DNA of 64,000 bases from the NCBI GenBank assembly GCA_965207565.1, contig CBDBMQ010000008.1, positions 28,052-92,051 on the forward strand, read 5' to 3'. This document shows positions 1 to 7,125 of this stretch, piece by piece. Below the pieces are notes generated by a model, which was given only the letters and a program-made list of their open reading frames with translations, had not been told where the DNA came from and searched no databases. The DNA is from Bin80 sp965207565. GTDB lineage: Bacteria > Bacteroidota > Rhodothermia > Rhodothermales > Bin80. Numbering within the stretch: position 1 is the stretch's first letter; the number at the start of each line of letters is the position of its first letter. The position numbers were made by a program, and so were the translations under genes.

Positions 1-31
1 AAATCCGTGGCGGGGGCTTGGCCCCTATGCC

Positions 32-613
32 CTATTCTTCCTGCTCCGCCTTCCGGGCCTCGATCCGGCCTTGTATTTCCAGCGCCCGTTCCTGGGCGGC
101 CTCCACCTGTGCGGAGGTCATGTGCTCGCGTAGTTTCCCGAGGGCTTCGGCGAGGGCTTCGGCGATGTCTCCCTGCTCCGCTGCCTTGGCTAAGATGAGC
201 CATGCGTAGGCCTCCGTGAAGTCTCGCTCCACGCCCTCGCCGGTGGCGTAGGCAAAGCCCAGCTTAGCCTGCGCGGCTGCGTTTTCCTGGTCGGCTGCTT
301 TCCGGTACCACTCGGCAGCGATCCTGTAATTTTGGAGCACGCCCTCGCCGTAGCTGTAGCTTCTGCCCAGTGCGTGCTGCGCCCCGGCGTGTCCCTGCCC
401 TGCCGACCTACTGAACCAGCGGACAGCCTTCTTGTGGTCTTGCCCCACTCCATCTCCGAAGAAGTAGGCGTTCCCCAGCTCGTACTGTGCCTCTGCGTCT
501 CCCTGCCCCACCTTTGCCAGTAGCTCTGCCAGGTATCCCTCAACGCCCTGCCCGTTGGCCGTCCCTGCTGCGATCAGAAGGGCTGCGGCGATCAGCGTGG
601 TTGCTTTGGTCAT
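32..613 (-). CDS. Secreted Sel1-repeat protein (array member A)
   Basis: A 193-aa protein with an N-terminal signal peptide (start MTKATT, hydrophobic core, cleavage probably after the Ala-Asn-Gly stretch before Gln). It has three Sel1-like repeats of about 36 residues with the pattern AQ-xLG-xxY-xxG-GV, and an Ala/Glu-rich helical tail ending in Glu-Glu. Sel1 repeats are TPR-like helical hairpins used for protein-protein contacts; no enzymatic motif is visible. I place the start at the Met that is conserved in its array neighbours, although the frame stays open further upstream through the intergenic repeat to 1030. It is the last complete member of a seven-gene tandem array on this strand. 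A periplasmic or outer-membrane scaffolding role is inference. Confidence 0.85.
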   Translation of the reverse strand: MTKATTLIAAALLIAAGTANGQGVEGYLAELLAKVGQGDAEAQYELGNAYFFGDGVGQDHKKAVRWFSRSAGQGHAGAQHALGRSYSYGEGVLQNYRIAAEWYRKAADQENAAAQAKLGFAYATGEGVERDFTEAYAWLILAKAAEQGDIAEALAEALGKLREHMTSAQVEAAQERALEIQGRIEARKAEQEE

Positions 614-644
614 GGTCTCGGTGCTTCGTGCTTCGTTTCCCGTG

Positions 645-727
645 CCTACGCAGGCGCTCCTGCCTTGATCCACGCCTCCTTGCCCCCTCTGCTTCCGAAT
701 CCCGAATCCCGTGGGGCTGGAATCTAT
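645..727 (-). repeat. Intergenic repeat of the Sel1 array, copy upstream of gene A
   Basis: A stretch of about 80 bases related to those at 1275-1352, 2141-2167 (short), 4790-4866 and 6598-6671, with a fragment at the left edge (1-17). On the + strand the shared parts are a Cys/Pro-like CCTGCG..TCC..CTTGATCC block and, about 35 bases on, CCGTGGGGCTGGAATCTAT. Each copy lies immediately upstream of a Sel1 transcription unit on the minus strand, so it may carry the promoter. That role is inference. Confidence 0.7.
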
Positions 728-1245
728 AGCTTTGCCAGGCCTGCGAGGATTTCCCCCGCGTCGGCGTGTCCCTGGTCTGCGGCTTTCGTCCACCAGCGGA
801 CGGCCTCCGCGTGGTCTTGCTCCACTCCCTCGCCGAAGTGGTAGGCCTCTCCCAGTTCGTACTGCGCTTCTGCGTGTCCCTGCTCCGCCGCCTTCGTCCA
901 CCAGTCGACGGCCTCTTCGGGGTCTTGCTCCACTCCCTGGCCGAAGTAGTAGGCCTCGCCCAGCCTGTACTGCGCATCGGCGTGTCCCTGCTCCGCCGCC
1001 TTCGTCCACCGGTCGACGGCCTTCGTCCACCGGTCGACGCCCTCTTCGAGGTCTTCCTCTACGCCCTGGCCGAAGTAGTAGGCCTCGCCCAGCAGGTACT
1101 GCGCCTCCGCGTCTCCCTGCTCCGCCTTTGCCGACAGCTCTTCTATCGATTGCGCCTCGGCGTCTTCCGGCCCCCTAGATGAGGGCGTGCACGCCCCTGC
1201 CACGATCAGGATTGCTGCTGCTGCCAGTGTACTTGCTCGGTTCAT
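724..1245 (-). CDS. Sel1-repeat lipoprotein (array member B)
   Basis: A 173-aa protein starting MNRAST with a lipobox-like VAGAC near residue 18, so probably a lipoprotein rather than a freely secreted protein like most neighbours. It has three full Sel1 repeats rich in Trp-Trp-Thr-Lys and a truncated fourth. It lacks the helical Gln-Ala-rich C-terminal tail seen in members A, C, D, E and G. Residues encoded by 1001-1042 contain a 21-base direct duplication (WTKAVDR twice), a recent slippage event within a repeat. The start was chosen by the signal sequence; the frame remains open upstream to 1839, antisense to no known gene. Function unknown beyond protein-protein interaction. Confidence 0.82.
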   Translation of the reverse strand: MNRASTLAAAAILIVAGACTPSSRGPEDAEAQSIEELSAKAEQGDAEAQYLLGEAYYFGQGVEEDLEEGVDRWTKAVDRWTKAAEQGHADAQYRLGEAYYFGQGVEQDPEEAVDWWTKAAEQGHAEAQYELGEAYHFGEGVEQDHAEAVRWWTKAADQGHADAGEILAGLAKL

Positions 1246-1274
1246 GGGTCTGCGGTCGGTCTGGTTTCCCGAAT

Positions 1275-1352
1275 CTACTCCAGCGCCTCCGTTTTGATCC
1301 GCTCCCCGTGTGTCCATTGCCCCTCTGCTTCCGAATCCCGAAATCCATGGGG
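1275..1352 (-). repeat. Intergenic repeat of the Sel1 array, copy upstream of gene B
   Basis: A copy of the array's intergenic element between the start of member B and the end of member C. It is a diverged version: CCATGGGGCGGGGACT in place of CCGTGGGGCTGGAATC. Confidence 0.6.
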
Positions 1353-1358
1353 CGGGGA

Positions 1359-2129
1359 CTATTCTTGCTCCGCCTTCCGGGCCTCGATCCGGGCTTGTAT
1401 TTCCAGCGCCAATTCCTGGGCGGCCGCTATCTGTCCGGGGGGCATGTGCTTGCTTAGCCCCTCGAGGGATTCGGTGACGTCTTCGCCCCCTGCCTTGGCT
1501 AAAATGAGCCATGCGTAGGCTTCCGTGGCGTCTGCCTCCACGCCCCGGCCAAGGGTGTAGGCTGCGCCCAGGTTGGTCTGTGCCCTTGCGAGTCCCTGCT
1601 CTGCCGCCTTCCTGTACCACTCGGCGGCCATCCTGTAATTTTGGGGCACGCCCTCTCCGCTGCTGTAGGCCATGCCCAGCCAGTACTGCGCCTGGGGGTA
1701 TCCCTGCTCTGCCGCCTTCCGGTACCAGTGGACGGACTGGGCGTGGTCTTCCTCCACGCCCCACCAGCCACGGAGGTAGGCGAGTCCCAGCAGTGTCTGC
1801 GCCACTTCGTGTCCCTGCTCGGCGGCTTTCCGAAGCCATCGGAGGCCCCGCTCCCTGTCTTGCTCCACGCCCCAGCCACGGAGGTAGGCGAAGCCCAGCG
1901 AGTACTGTGCCTCGGCGTGTCCCTGCTCGGCTGCCTTCCTGAACCAGTAGGCGGAGAGGGTCCAGTCTTCCTCCACGCCCTTGCCCCGTCGGTAGCTATC
2001 GCCCAGCGAGTACTGCGCCTCTGCGTCTCCCTGCTCCGCTTTCGCCCGCTGCGCTTCAATGCTCTGCCCGTTGGCCGTCCCTGCTGCGATCAGGAGGGCT
2101 GCGGCGATCAGTGTGGTTGCCTTGGTCAT
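1359..2129 (-). CDS. Secreted Sel1-repeat protein (array member C)
   Basis: A 256-aa protein with the array's standard signal peptide (MTKATT, cleavage near residue 22) and five Sel1 repeats of 35-37 residues. It ends with a helical tail containing the conserved MPPGQIAAAQELALEIQARI-type segment and a charged Lys-Ala-Glu-Gln-Glu end. The fourth repeat contains the VPQNYRMAAEWYR version that recurs in A, D and G, showing that repeats are exchanged or duplicated between genes. It starts directly at the upstream copy of the intergenic repeat, so it is probably its own transcription unit. No catalytic residues seen. Confidence 0.87.
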   Translation of the reverse strand: MTKATTLIAAALLIAAGTANGQSIEAQRAKAEQGDAEAQYSLGDSYRRGKGVEEDWTLSAYWFRKAAEQGHAEAQYSLGFAYLRGWGVEQDRERGLRWLRKAAEQGHEVAQTLLGLAYLRGWWGVEEDHAQSVHWYRKAAEQGYPQAQYWLGMAYSSGEGVPQNYRMAAEWYRKAAEQGLARAQTNLGAAYTLGRGVEADATEAYAWLILAKAGGEDVTESLEGLSKHMPPGQIAAAQELALEIQARIEARKAEQE

Positions 2130-2140
2130 GGTGTGTGCCT

Positions 2141-2167
2141 CTGAAATCCGTGGGGCTGGAATCTATG
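2141..2167 (-). repeat. Intergenic repeat of the Sel1 array, short copy upstream of gene C
   Basis: Only the GAAATCCGTGGGGCTGGAAT part of the array's intergenic repeat is present here, 11 bases upstream of the start of member C. Confidence 0.7.
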
Positions 2168-2199
2168 GTCTATGCCCCTATGCTCTGTGCTCTAGTCCT

Positions 2200-3183
2200 C
2201 TATGGGTTCTGCGCTGCCTTCCGGGCCTCGATCCGGGCTTGTATTTCCAGCGCCAGTTCCTGGGCGGCCGCTATCTGTGCGGGGGGCATTTCCTCGCGTA
2301 GCCCCTCGAGGACTTCGGTGACGTCTTCGCCCCCTGCCTTGGCTAAAATGAACCATGCGTGGGCTTCCGTCAAGTCTTGCTCCACTCCCTCGCCAAGGCC
2401 GTAGGCGGCGCCCATCCGAATCTGTGCCTCCGCGTTTCCCTGCTCTGCCGCCTTCCTGTTCCACTCGGCAGCCATCCTGTAATTTTGGAGCACGCCCTCG
2501 CCGTGGTAATAGGCGGCGCCCATCCGAATCTGCGCCTCCGCGTTTCCCTGCTCTGCGGCTTTCCGGTACCAGTGGATGGCCTGTTCGAAGTCTTGCTCCA
2601 CGCCCCAGCCGTAAAAGTAGTCCTCGGCCATCCGAATCTGCGCCTTTTCCTCTCCCTGCTCCGCGGCCTTCCGGTACCAGTAGACGGCTTGGTCATCGTC
2701 TTGCTCCACGCCCTCGCCCATGTCGTAGGCGAGTCCCAGCTCGTACTGTGCCTCTGCGTGTCCCTGCTCTGCGGCCTTCCTGTACCAGTGGATGGCCTGC
2801 TCCCAGTCTTGCTTCACGCCCTCGCCCCCGTAAAAGTAGACCAGGGCCAGCGTGTACTGGGCCTCTGCGTGTCCCTGCTCGGCTGCTTTGCGATACGAGC
2901 GGATGGCCAGCTGGTACCAGTGGGCGGCCTGATCATGGTCTTGCTCCACGCCTCTGCCGTAGTAGTAGGCGAGGCCTAGCTGGTACTGTGCCTCGGCGTG
3001 TCCTTGCTCTGCGGCTTTCCGAAACCAGTGGAAGGCCTGCTCCCAGTCTTCCTCCACGCCCTCGCCCGAGAAGTAGGCGAGGCCCCGCTCGTACTGCGCC
3101 TCAGGGTCCTGCGTGCACGCCCCTGCTGTGATCAGAAGGGCTGCGGCGATCGCGATCAGTGTGGTTGCCTTGGTCTTGGTCAT
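2200..3183 (-). CDS. Sel1-repeat lipoprotein (array member D)
   Basis: A 327-aa protein with start MTKTKATT and a lipobox ITAGAC, so probably lipid-anchored. It has seven Sel1 repeats: the first is shortened, and the second carries a seven-residue insertion (QLAIRSY). The conserved helical tail with the MPPAQIAAAQELALEIQARI-type block follows. The two penultimate repeats (AEAQIRMGAAY) are near copies of one another. It lies 11 bases downstream of member E with no intergenic repeat between, so E and D are probably one transcript. It differs from E in being lipid-anchored while sharing the tail. Confidence 0.86.
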   Translation of the reverse strand: MTKTKATTLIAIAAALLITAGACTQDPEAQYERGLAYFSGEGVEEDWEQAFHWFRKAAEQGHAEAQYQLGLAYYYGRGVEQDHDQAAHWYQLAIRSYRKAAEQGHAEAQYTLALVYFYGGEGVKQDWEQAIHWYRKAAEQGHAEAQYELGLAYDMGEGVEQDDDQAVYWYRKAAEQGEEKAQIRMAEDYFYGWGVEQDFEQAIHWYRKAAEQGNAEAQIRMGAAYYHGEGVLQNYRMAAEWNRKAAEQGNAEAQIRMGAAYGLGEGVEQDLTEAHAWFILAKAGGEDVTEVLEGLREEMPPAQIAAAQELALEIQARIEARKAAQNP

Positions 3184-3194
3184 GGTGCTTGCCC

Positions 3195-4757
3195 CTATTC
3201 TTCCTGCTCCGCCTTCCGGGCCTCGATGCGGTTTTGTATTTCCAGCGCCAATTCCTGGGCGGCCTCCACCTGTGCGGGGGTTAGAAACTCGCGTAGTCTC
3301 CCGAGGGTTTCGGTGAATTCTGCGCGCCCTGTGACGTCTGCGCCCCCTGCCTTGGCTAAAATGAACCATGCGTAGGATACCGTGAGATCTAGCTCCACGC
3401 CCTCTCCAAGGCCGTAGGCGCTTCCCATCCGAAACTGCGCGTCTGCGTCTCCCTGCTCCGCTGCTTTCCGGTACCAGTGCACGGCCTGTTCGTGATCTTG
3501 CTCCACGCCCTGGCCGAAGCGGTAGGCGAGGCCCAGCATGTACTGCGCTTCTGCGTGTCCCTGCTCCGCTGCCTGCCGGTACCAGTGGGCCGCCTGCTCA
3601 TCGTCTTCCTCCACGCCCTCTCCGTGGCGGTAGGCCTCGCCCAGACTGAACTGCGCCCGTGCGTCTCCCTGCTCCGCCTTCGCCTTAGCTGCCGCTGCTT
3701 GGTTCTGCTCCGCCTTCGCCTTAGCTGCCGCTGCTCGGTTCTGCTCCGCCTGGGCCTCGATCTCTTCGAAGCGCTGGGTAGCTAACTCCTGCGCCCTCGC
3801 TACTTCGGCGGGCGTCATTCGCCGGCGCAGGTTTTCTAGCGTTTCTTCGGTCACCTGCCCTTCCGCCTTGGACAACAAGCTCAGCCAGATATACGCCTGC
3901 GTGAAATCCTGCTTCACGCCCTCGCCGGAGAGATAGGCTTTGGCGAGCATGGATTGGGCCTCTGCGTCTCCCTGCTCCGCTGCTTTCCGGTACCAGTGGA
4001 CCGCCTGGGCCATGTCTGCCTCCACGGCCTTGCCTCCGGCATAGGCGTGCCCCAGGGCGAGTTGCGCCCTCGCTACTTCGGTGGGCGTCATTCGCTCGGA
4101 CATGAATTGTAGCATTCGGCCGACATTCTCGCCGTTCGCCCCGGACAAGCTGTACCAGATGTATGCCTGCGTGTCATTCTCCTCCACTCCGTTTCCGATG
4201 CCGTAGGCGTATCCCAGCCAGTACTGCGCTTCTGCGTGTCCCTGCTCTGCTGCCTTGCGGTACCAGTGGACGGACTGCTCGCGGTCTCGCTCCGCACGGG
4301 CCAGTCTGTACTGTGCCTCTGCGTGTCCCTGCTCTGCTGCCTTGCGAAGCCAGTGGACCGCCTGCTCCTGGTCTTGCTCCACGCCGAGGCCGTCTTCGTA
4401 GAACATGCTCAGTCTGTACTGTGCCTCTGCGTGTCCCTGCTCCGCTGCTTTCCTGAACCACTCGGAGGCGATCACTTGGCTATACAGCACGCCCCTGCCG
4501 GTGCCGTAGGCTTCGCCCAGTCCGTACTGCGCCCGCGCGTGTCCCTGCTCCGCCGCCTGCCTCCACCAATGGAGGCCCAAGACGCGGTCTTGCTCCACGC
4601 CTTCGCCGTGGTAGTAGGCTGCGCCGAGTTCGTACTGCGCCTCCGCGTCTCCCTGCTCCGCCTTCGCCTGCTGCGCTTCAACGCCCTGCCCGTTGGCCGT
4701 CCCTGCTGCGATCAGAAGAGCTGCGGCGATCGCGATTAGCGTGGTTGCTTTGGTCAT
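3195..4757 (-). CDS. Large secreted Sel1-repeat protein (array member E), apparent fusion of array units
   Basis: A 520-aa protein, the longest in the array, with the MTKATT signal peptide and about ten Sel1 repeats, one shortened to 29 residues. Two internal segments (RMTPTEVARAQ, then RRRMTPAEVARAQELA) match the C-terminal tails of the smaller members. The second is followed by a Gln-Asn-Ala-rich helical linker holding two copies of AEQNxAAAAKAK. The simplest reading is that ancestral genes fused end to end, leaving tail sequences as internal linkers. It ends with the usual tail and Glu-Gln-Glu-Glu. It is probably co-transcribed with member D. A copy of the intergenic repeat lies just upstream. 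Confidence 0.87.
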   Translation of the reverse strand: MTKATTLIAIAAALLIAAGTANGQGVEAQQAKAEQGDAEAQYELGAAYYHGEGVEQDRVLGLHWWRQAAEQGHARAQYGLGEAYGTGRGVLYSQVIASEWFRKAAEQGHAEAQYRLSMFYEDGLGVEQDQEQAVHWLRKAAEQGHAEAQYRLARAERDREQSVHWYRKAAEQGHAEAQYWLGYAYGIGNGVEENDTQAYIWYSLSGANGENVGRMLQFMSERMTPTEVARAQLALGHAYAGGKAVEADMAQAVHWYRKAAEQGDAEAQSMLAKAYLSGEGVKQDFTQAYIWLSLLSKAEGQVTEETLENLRRRMTPAEVARAQELATQRFEEIEAQAEQNRAAAAKAKAEQNQAAAAKAKAEQGDARAQFSLGEAYRHGEGVEEDDEQAAHWYRQAAEQGHAEAQYMLGLAYRFGQGVEQDHEQAVHWYRKAAEQGDADAQFRMGSAYGLGEGVELDLTVSYAWFILAKAGGADVTGRAEFTETLGRLREFLTPAQVEAAQELALEIQNRIEARKAEQEE

Positions 4758-4789
4758 GGTCTTGGTGCTTGATTCCTCAGTTGCTTATT

Positions 4790-4866
4790 CCTCCGCTCTA
4801 CTCCGCTGCCCCTGTCTTGATCCTTGCCCCCCGCCTCGGCTTCCGAAATCCGCGGGGCTGGAATGG
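4790..4866 (-). repeat. Intergenic repeat of the Sel1 array, copy upstream of gene E
   Basis: A full-length copy with both the CTTGATCC block and the TCCGAAATCCGCGGGGCTGG block, lying between the start of member E and the end of member F. Confidence 0.7.
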
Positions 4867-4882
4867 TGCATGGTGTCTGGGC

Positions 4883-5545
4883 CTATTCTTCCTGTTCCTC
4901 CGCCCTCCTCCCGAACCAGTAGGCGGCTTGTTCCTGGTCTTCCTCCACGCCCTTGCCGTTGAGGTAGGCCGCCCCCAGCATGATCTGCGCCTCTACGTCT
5001 CCCTGCTCTGCTGCCTTCCGAAACCAGTGGACTGCCTGCTCGTAGTCTTGCGCCACGCCATCTCCCTGATCGTAGGCGTTTCCCAGCGAGAACTGCGCAC
5101 TGGCGTGTCCCTGCTCTGCCGCCTTCCGGTACCAGTCGATAGCCTGCCCCCGGTCTTGCTCCACGCCCCAGCCGCGGTCGTAGGACAATCCCATCAATAC
5201 CTGTCCTTCCGCATCTCCCTGCTCTGCCGCCTTGCTCCACCATTGGATGGCCTGTTCGTAGTCCTGCTCTACGCCCCAGCCGTTGGAGTAGGCACGGCCC
5301 AGCCAGATCTGTCCTTCCGCATCTCCCTGCTCTGCCGCCTTGCTCCACCATTGGATGGCCTGTTCGTAGTCCTGCCCCACGCCCCTGCCGTTTTTGTAGG
5401 CGAGGCCCAGCCAGATCTGTGCCTCCGCCTCTCCCTGCTCCGCCTTCGCCCGCTGCGCTTCAATGCCCTGCCCGTTGGCCGCCCCTGCTACGATCAGGAG
5501 GACTGCGGCGATCAGTGTGGTTGCCTTGGTCATGGTCTTGGTCAT
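4883..5545 (-). CDS. Secreted Sel1-repeat protein (array member F)
   Basis: A 220-aa protein starting MTKTMTKATT with the shared signal peptide and five Sel1 repeats. Repeats 1 and 2 (DYEQAIQWWS versions) are nearly identical over about 100 bases, indicating recent in-gene duplication. It lacks the long helical tail: the last repeat runs straight into WFGRRAEEQEE. An alternative start four codons in (the second MTKATT) would give the same signal peptide as its neighbours. It lies 11 bases downstream of member G and is probably co-transcribed with it. Confidence 0.86.
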   Translation of the reverse strand: MTKTMTKATTLIAAVLLIVAGAANGQGIEAQRAKAEQGEAEAQIWLGLAYKNGRGVGQDYEQAIQWWSKAAEQGDAEGQIWLGRAYSNGWGVEQDYEQAIQWWSKAAEQGDAEGQVLMGLSYDRGWGVEQDRGQAIDWYRKAAEQGHASAQFSLGNAYDQGDGVAQDYEQAVHWFRKAAEQGDVEAQIMLGAAYLNGKGVEEDQEQAAYWFGRRAEEQEE

Positions 5546-5556
5546 GGTGCCTGCCC

Positions 5557-6555
5557 CTATTCTTGCTGCCCCTTACGGGCCTCGATCCGGTCTTGTATTT
5601 CCAGCGCCAGTTCCTGGGCGGACGCTATCTGTCCGGGTGTCATTTGGTCGCGTAGCCTCTCGAGGATTTCGGTGACGTCTTCGCCCCCTGCCTTGGCTAA
5701 AATGAACCATGCGTAGGCTTCCGTGGGGTCTTTCTCCACGCCCCGTCCCAAGGCGTAGGCTATGCCCAGATTCTTCTGCGCCCTGGCGTATCCCTGCTCC
5801 GCCGCCTGCCTGAACCACTCGGCAGCTGTCCTGTAATTTTGGAGCACGCCATCGCCCTGGTAGTAGGCCGCGCCCATGTGGTTCTGCGCCCTGACGTCTC
5901 CCTGCTCCGCCGCCTGCCTGAACCAGTGGACTGACTGCTCGGCGTCTTGCTCCACGCCCAATCCCTTGGCGTAGGCGTTGCCCAGCAATGCCTGCGCGTG
6001 TTCGTTTCCCTGCTCCGCTGCCTGCCTCCACCAGTAGACGGCCCGAACCCTGTCCTGCTCCACGCCCTCGCCAAAGGCGTAGGCGAGGCCCAGCTTGGCC
6101 TGCGCGTCTGCGTGTCCCTGCTCTGCCGCCTTCCTGTACCAGTAGGCCGCCTGCCCGTCGTCTTTCCCTGCGCCCGTGCCTCCGTGCGAGTCGTAAGACA
6201 ATCCCAGCATGTACTGTGCTTTTGCATGTCCCTGCTCTGCCGCCTTCCTGTACCAGTAGGCCGCCTGCCCGTCGTCTTTCCCTGCGCCCGTGCCTCCGTG
6301 CGAGTCGTAAGACAATCCCAGCATGTACTGTGCTTTTGCGTGTCCCTGCTCTGCCGCCTTCTTCCACCACTGGACACCCTGGGCGCGATCTTGCTCCACC
6401 CCCTCCCATCCGAAGTAGTAGGCGTGGCCCTGCTCGTACTGCGCTTCTGCGTCTCCCTGCTCCGCTTTAGCCCGCTGCGCTTCAATGCTCTGCCCGTTGG
6501 CCGTCCCTGCTACGATCAGAAGGGCTGCGGCGATCAGTGTGGTTGCCTTGGTCAT
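5557..6555 (-). CDS. Secreted Sel1-repeat protein (array member G)
   Basis: A 332-aa protein with the MTKATT signal peptide, seven Sel1 repeats and the conserved tail (MTPGQIASAQELALEIQDRI-type). Repeats 2 and 3 are an almost perfect 114-base tandem duplication carrying an unusual SHGGTGAGKDD insertion in place of the normal loop. I chose the start by homology to the other members. The frame stays open for another 184 codons upstream, to 7107, through the intergenic repeat; that upstream stretch is Arg-rich near the repeat and I do not treat it as part of this protein. It is the first gene of the array. Confidence 0.86.
   Translation of the reverse strand: MTKATTLIAAALLIVAGTANGQSIEAQRAKAEQGDAEAQYEQGHAYYFGWEGVEQDRAQGVQWWKKAAEQGHAKAQYMLGLSYDSHGGTGAGKDDGQAAYWYRKAAEQGHAKAQYMLGLSYDSHGGTGAGKDDGQAAYWYRKAAEQGHADAQAKLGLAYAFGEGVEQDRVRAVYWWRQAAEQGNEHAQALLGNAYAKGLGVEQDAEQSVHWFRQAAEQGDVRAQNHMGAAYYQGDGVLQNYRTAAEWFRQAAEQGYARAQKNLGIAYALGRGVEKDPTEAYAWFILAKAGGEDVTEILERLRDQMTPGQIASAQELALEIQDRIEARKGQQE
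6119..6346 (-). repeat. 114-bp tandem duplication inside Sel1 gene G
   Basis: Two consecutive 114-base units (6119-6232 and 6233-6346) that appear to differ at one base near their ends (GCATGTC versus GCGTGTC). They encode the 38-residue repeat with the SHGGTGAG loop. Near identity points to very recent duplication or ongoing copy-number change. Confidence 0.9.
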
Positions 6556-7125
6556 GCTCGGTGCCTCGGTTGCTTGTTGTTTCCTCCGTGCCTGCTCTCT
6601 ACGCCTGCGCCTCCGTCTTGATCCCTGCCCCATGGTGCTGCGCCTCCGAAATCCGTGGGGCTGGAATCTATGCTCTGGGGCTAGGGCTTCTTCCCCGTCT
6701 GCCTCGTGAGATTTCGCCTTGGTCCACCTGCAAGTAGTTCCTCCGCGCCTGCGTCGGCGCTCCCGCCTTGATCTGCCCCAGTGTCGTTTTTCGCCCTCGT
6801 TCCCGCTCTGTTGCTCATGTATTCGCGTCCCTGGATCTTTGCCGCCCAGCTGCGCCCTGAACCGCTTGACGTCTGCCTCGATCTCCTCCGCACACTCGTC
6901 CGTCCACTCTTGCACCGCCGTGGGAAAATCCGCGTCTCGCCAGATACAGGCCTGGAAACTCAACCACCGCCCTTCCTCCCGCACGCTACCACTGGGTGCC
7001 ATCTCGTACAGAGCCTGATTTCCCTGCCAGTGCCCGTCTTCGCGCTCCGCCCCGGTTTCCAAGAGCACCAGTCCAAGAACGTATTGTCGCCAGCTTCGTT
7101 CAGACAATAAAGGCTGAGATGATAC
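6556..7125. other. Region upstream of the Sel1 array; no confident gene
   Basis: It holds a full intergenic-repeat copy at 6598-6671 and a partial one around 6750-6785. On the minus strand the frame of Sel1 gene G stays open from 7107. Its first 95 or so codons read like a protein (Trp-rich start, then FPTAVQEWTDECAEEIEADV), but no stop separates them from the Sel1 signal peptide and I cannot assign a family. It could be the remnant of a gene interrupted by array expansion. Confidence 0.4.
6598..6671 (-). repeat. Intergenic repeat of the Sel1 array, copy upstream of gene G
   Basis: A full-length copy: CTCCGTCTTGATCCCTGCCCC followed by TCCGAAATCCGTGGGGCTGG, ending AATCTATG. It marks the upstream border of the array. 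Confidence 0.7.

Noticed and set aside
1..6555. Periodic repeats that resemble a CRISPR array at first sight
   Set aside because: The period is about 108 bases and in frame; the variable and constant parts are codons of Sel1 repeats. There are no short identical repeats with unique spacers and no cas genes.
1..7000. Many long plus-strand ORFs across the Sel1 array (for example about 2355-3131 and 4745-5716)
   Set aside because: They are antisense shadows: GC-rich repeats with few stops keep several frames open. They are Arg/Pro/Ser- or Val/Leu-rich in step with the Sel1 period and lack signal peptides or domains.
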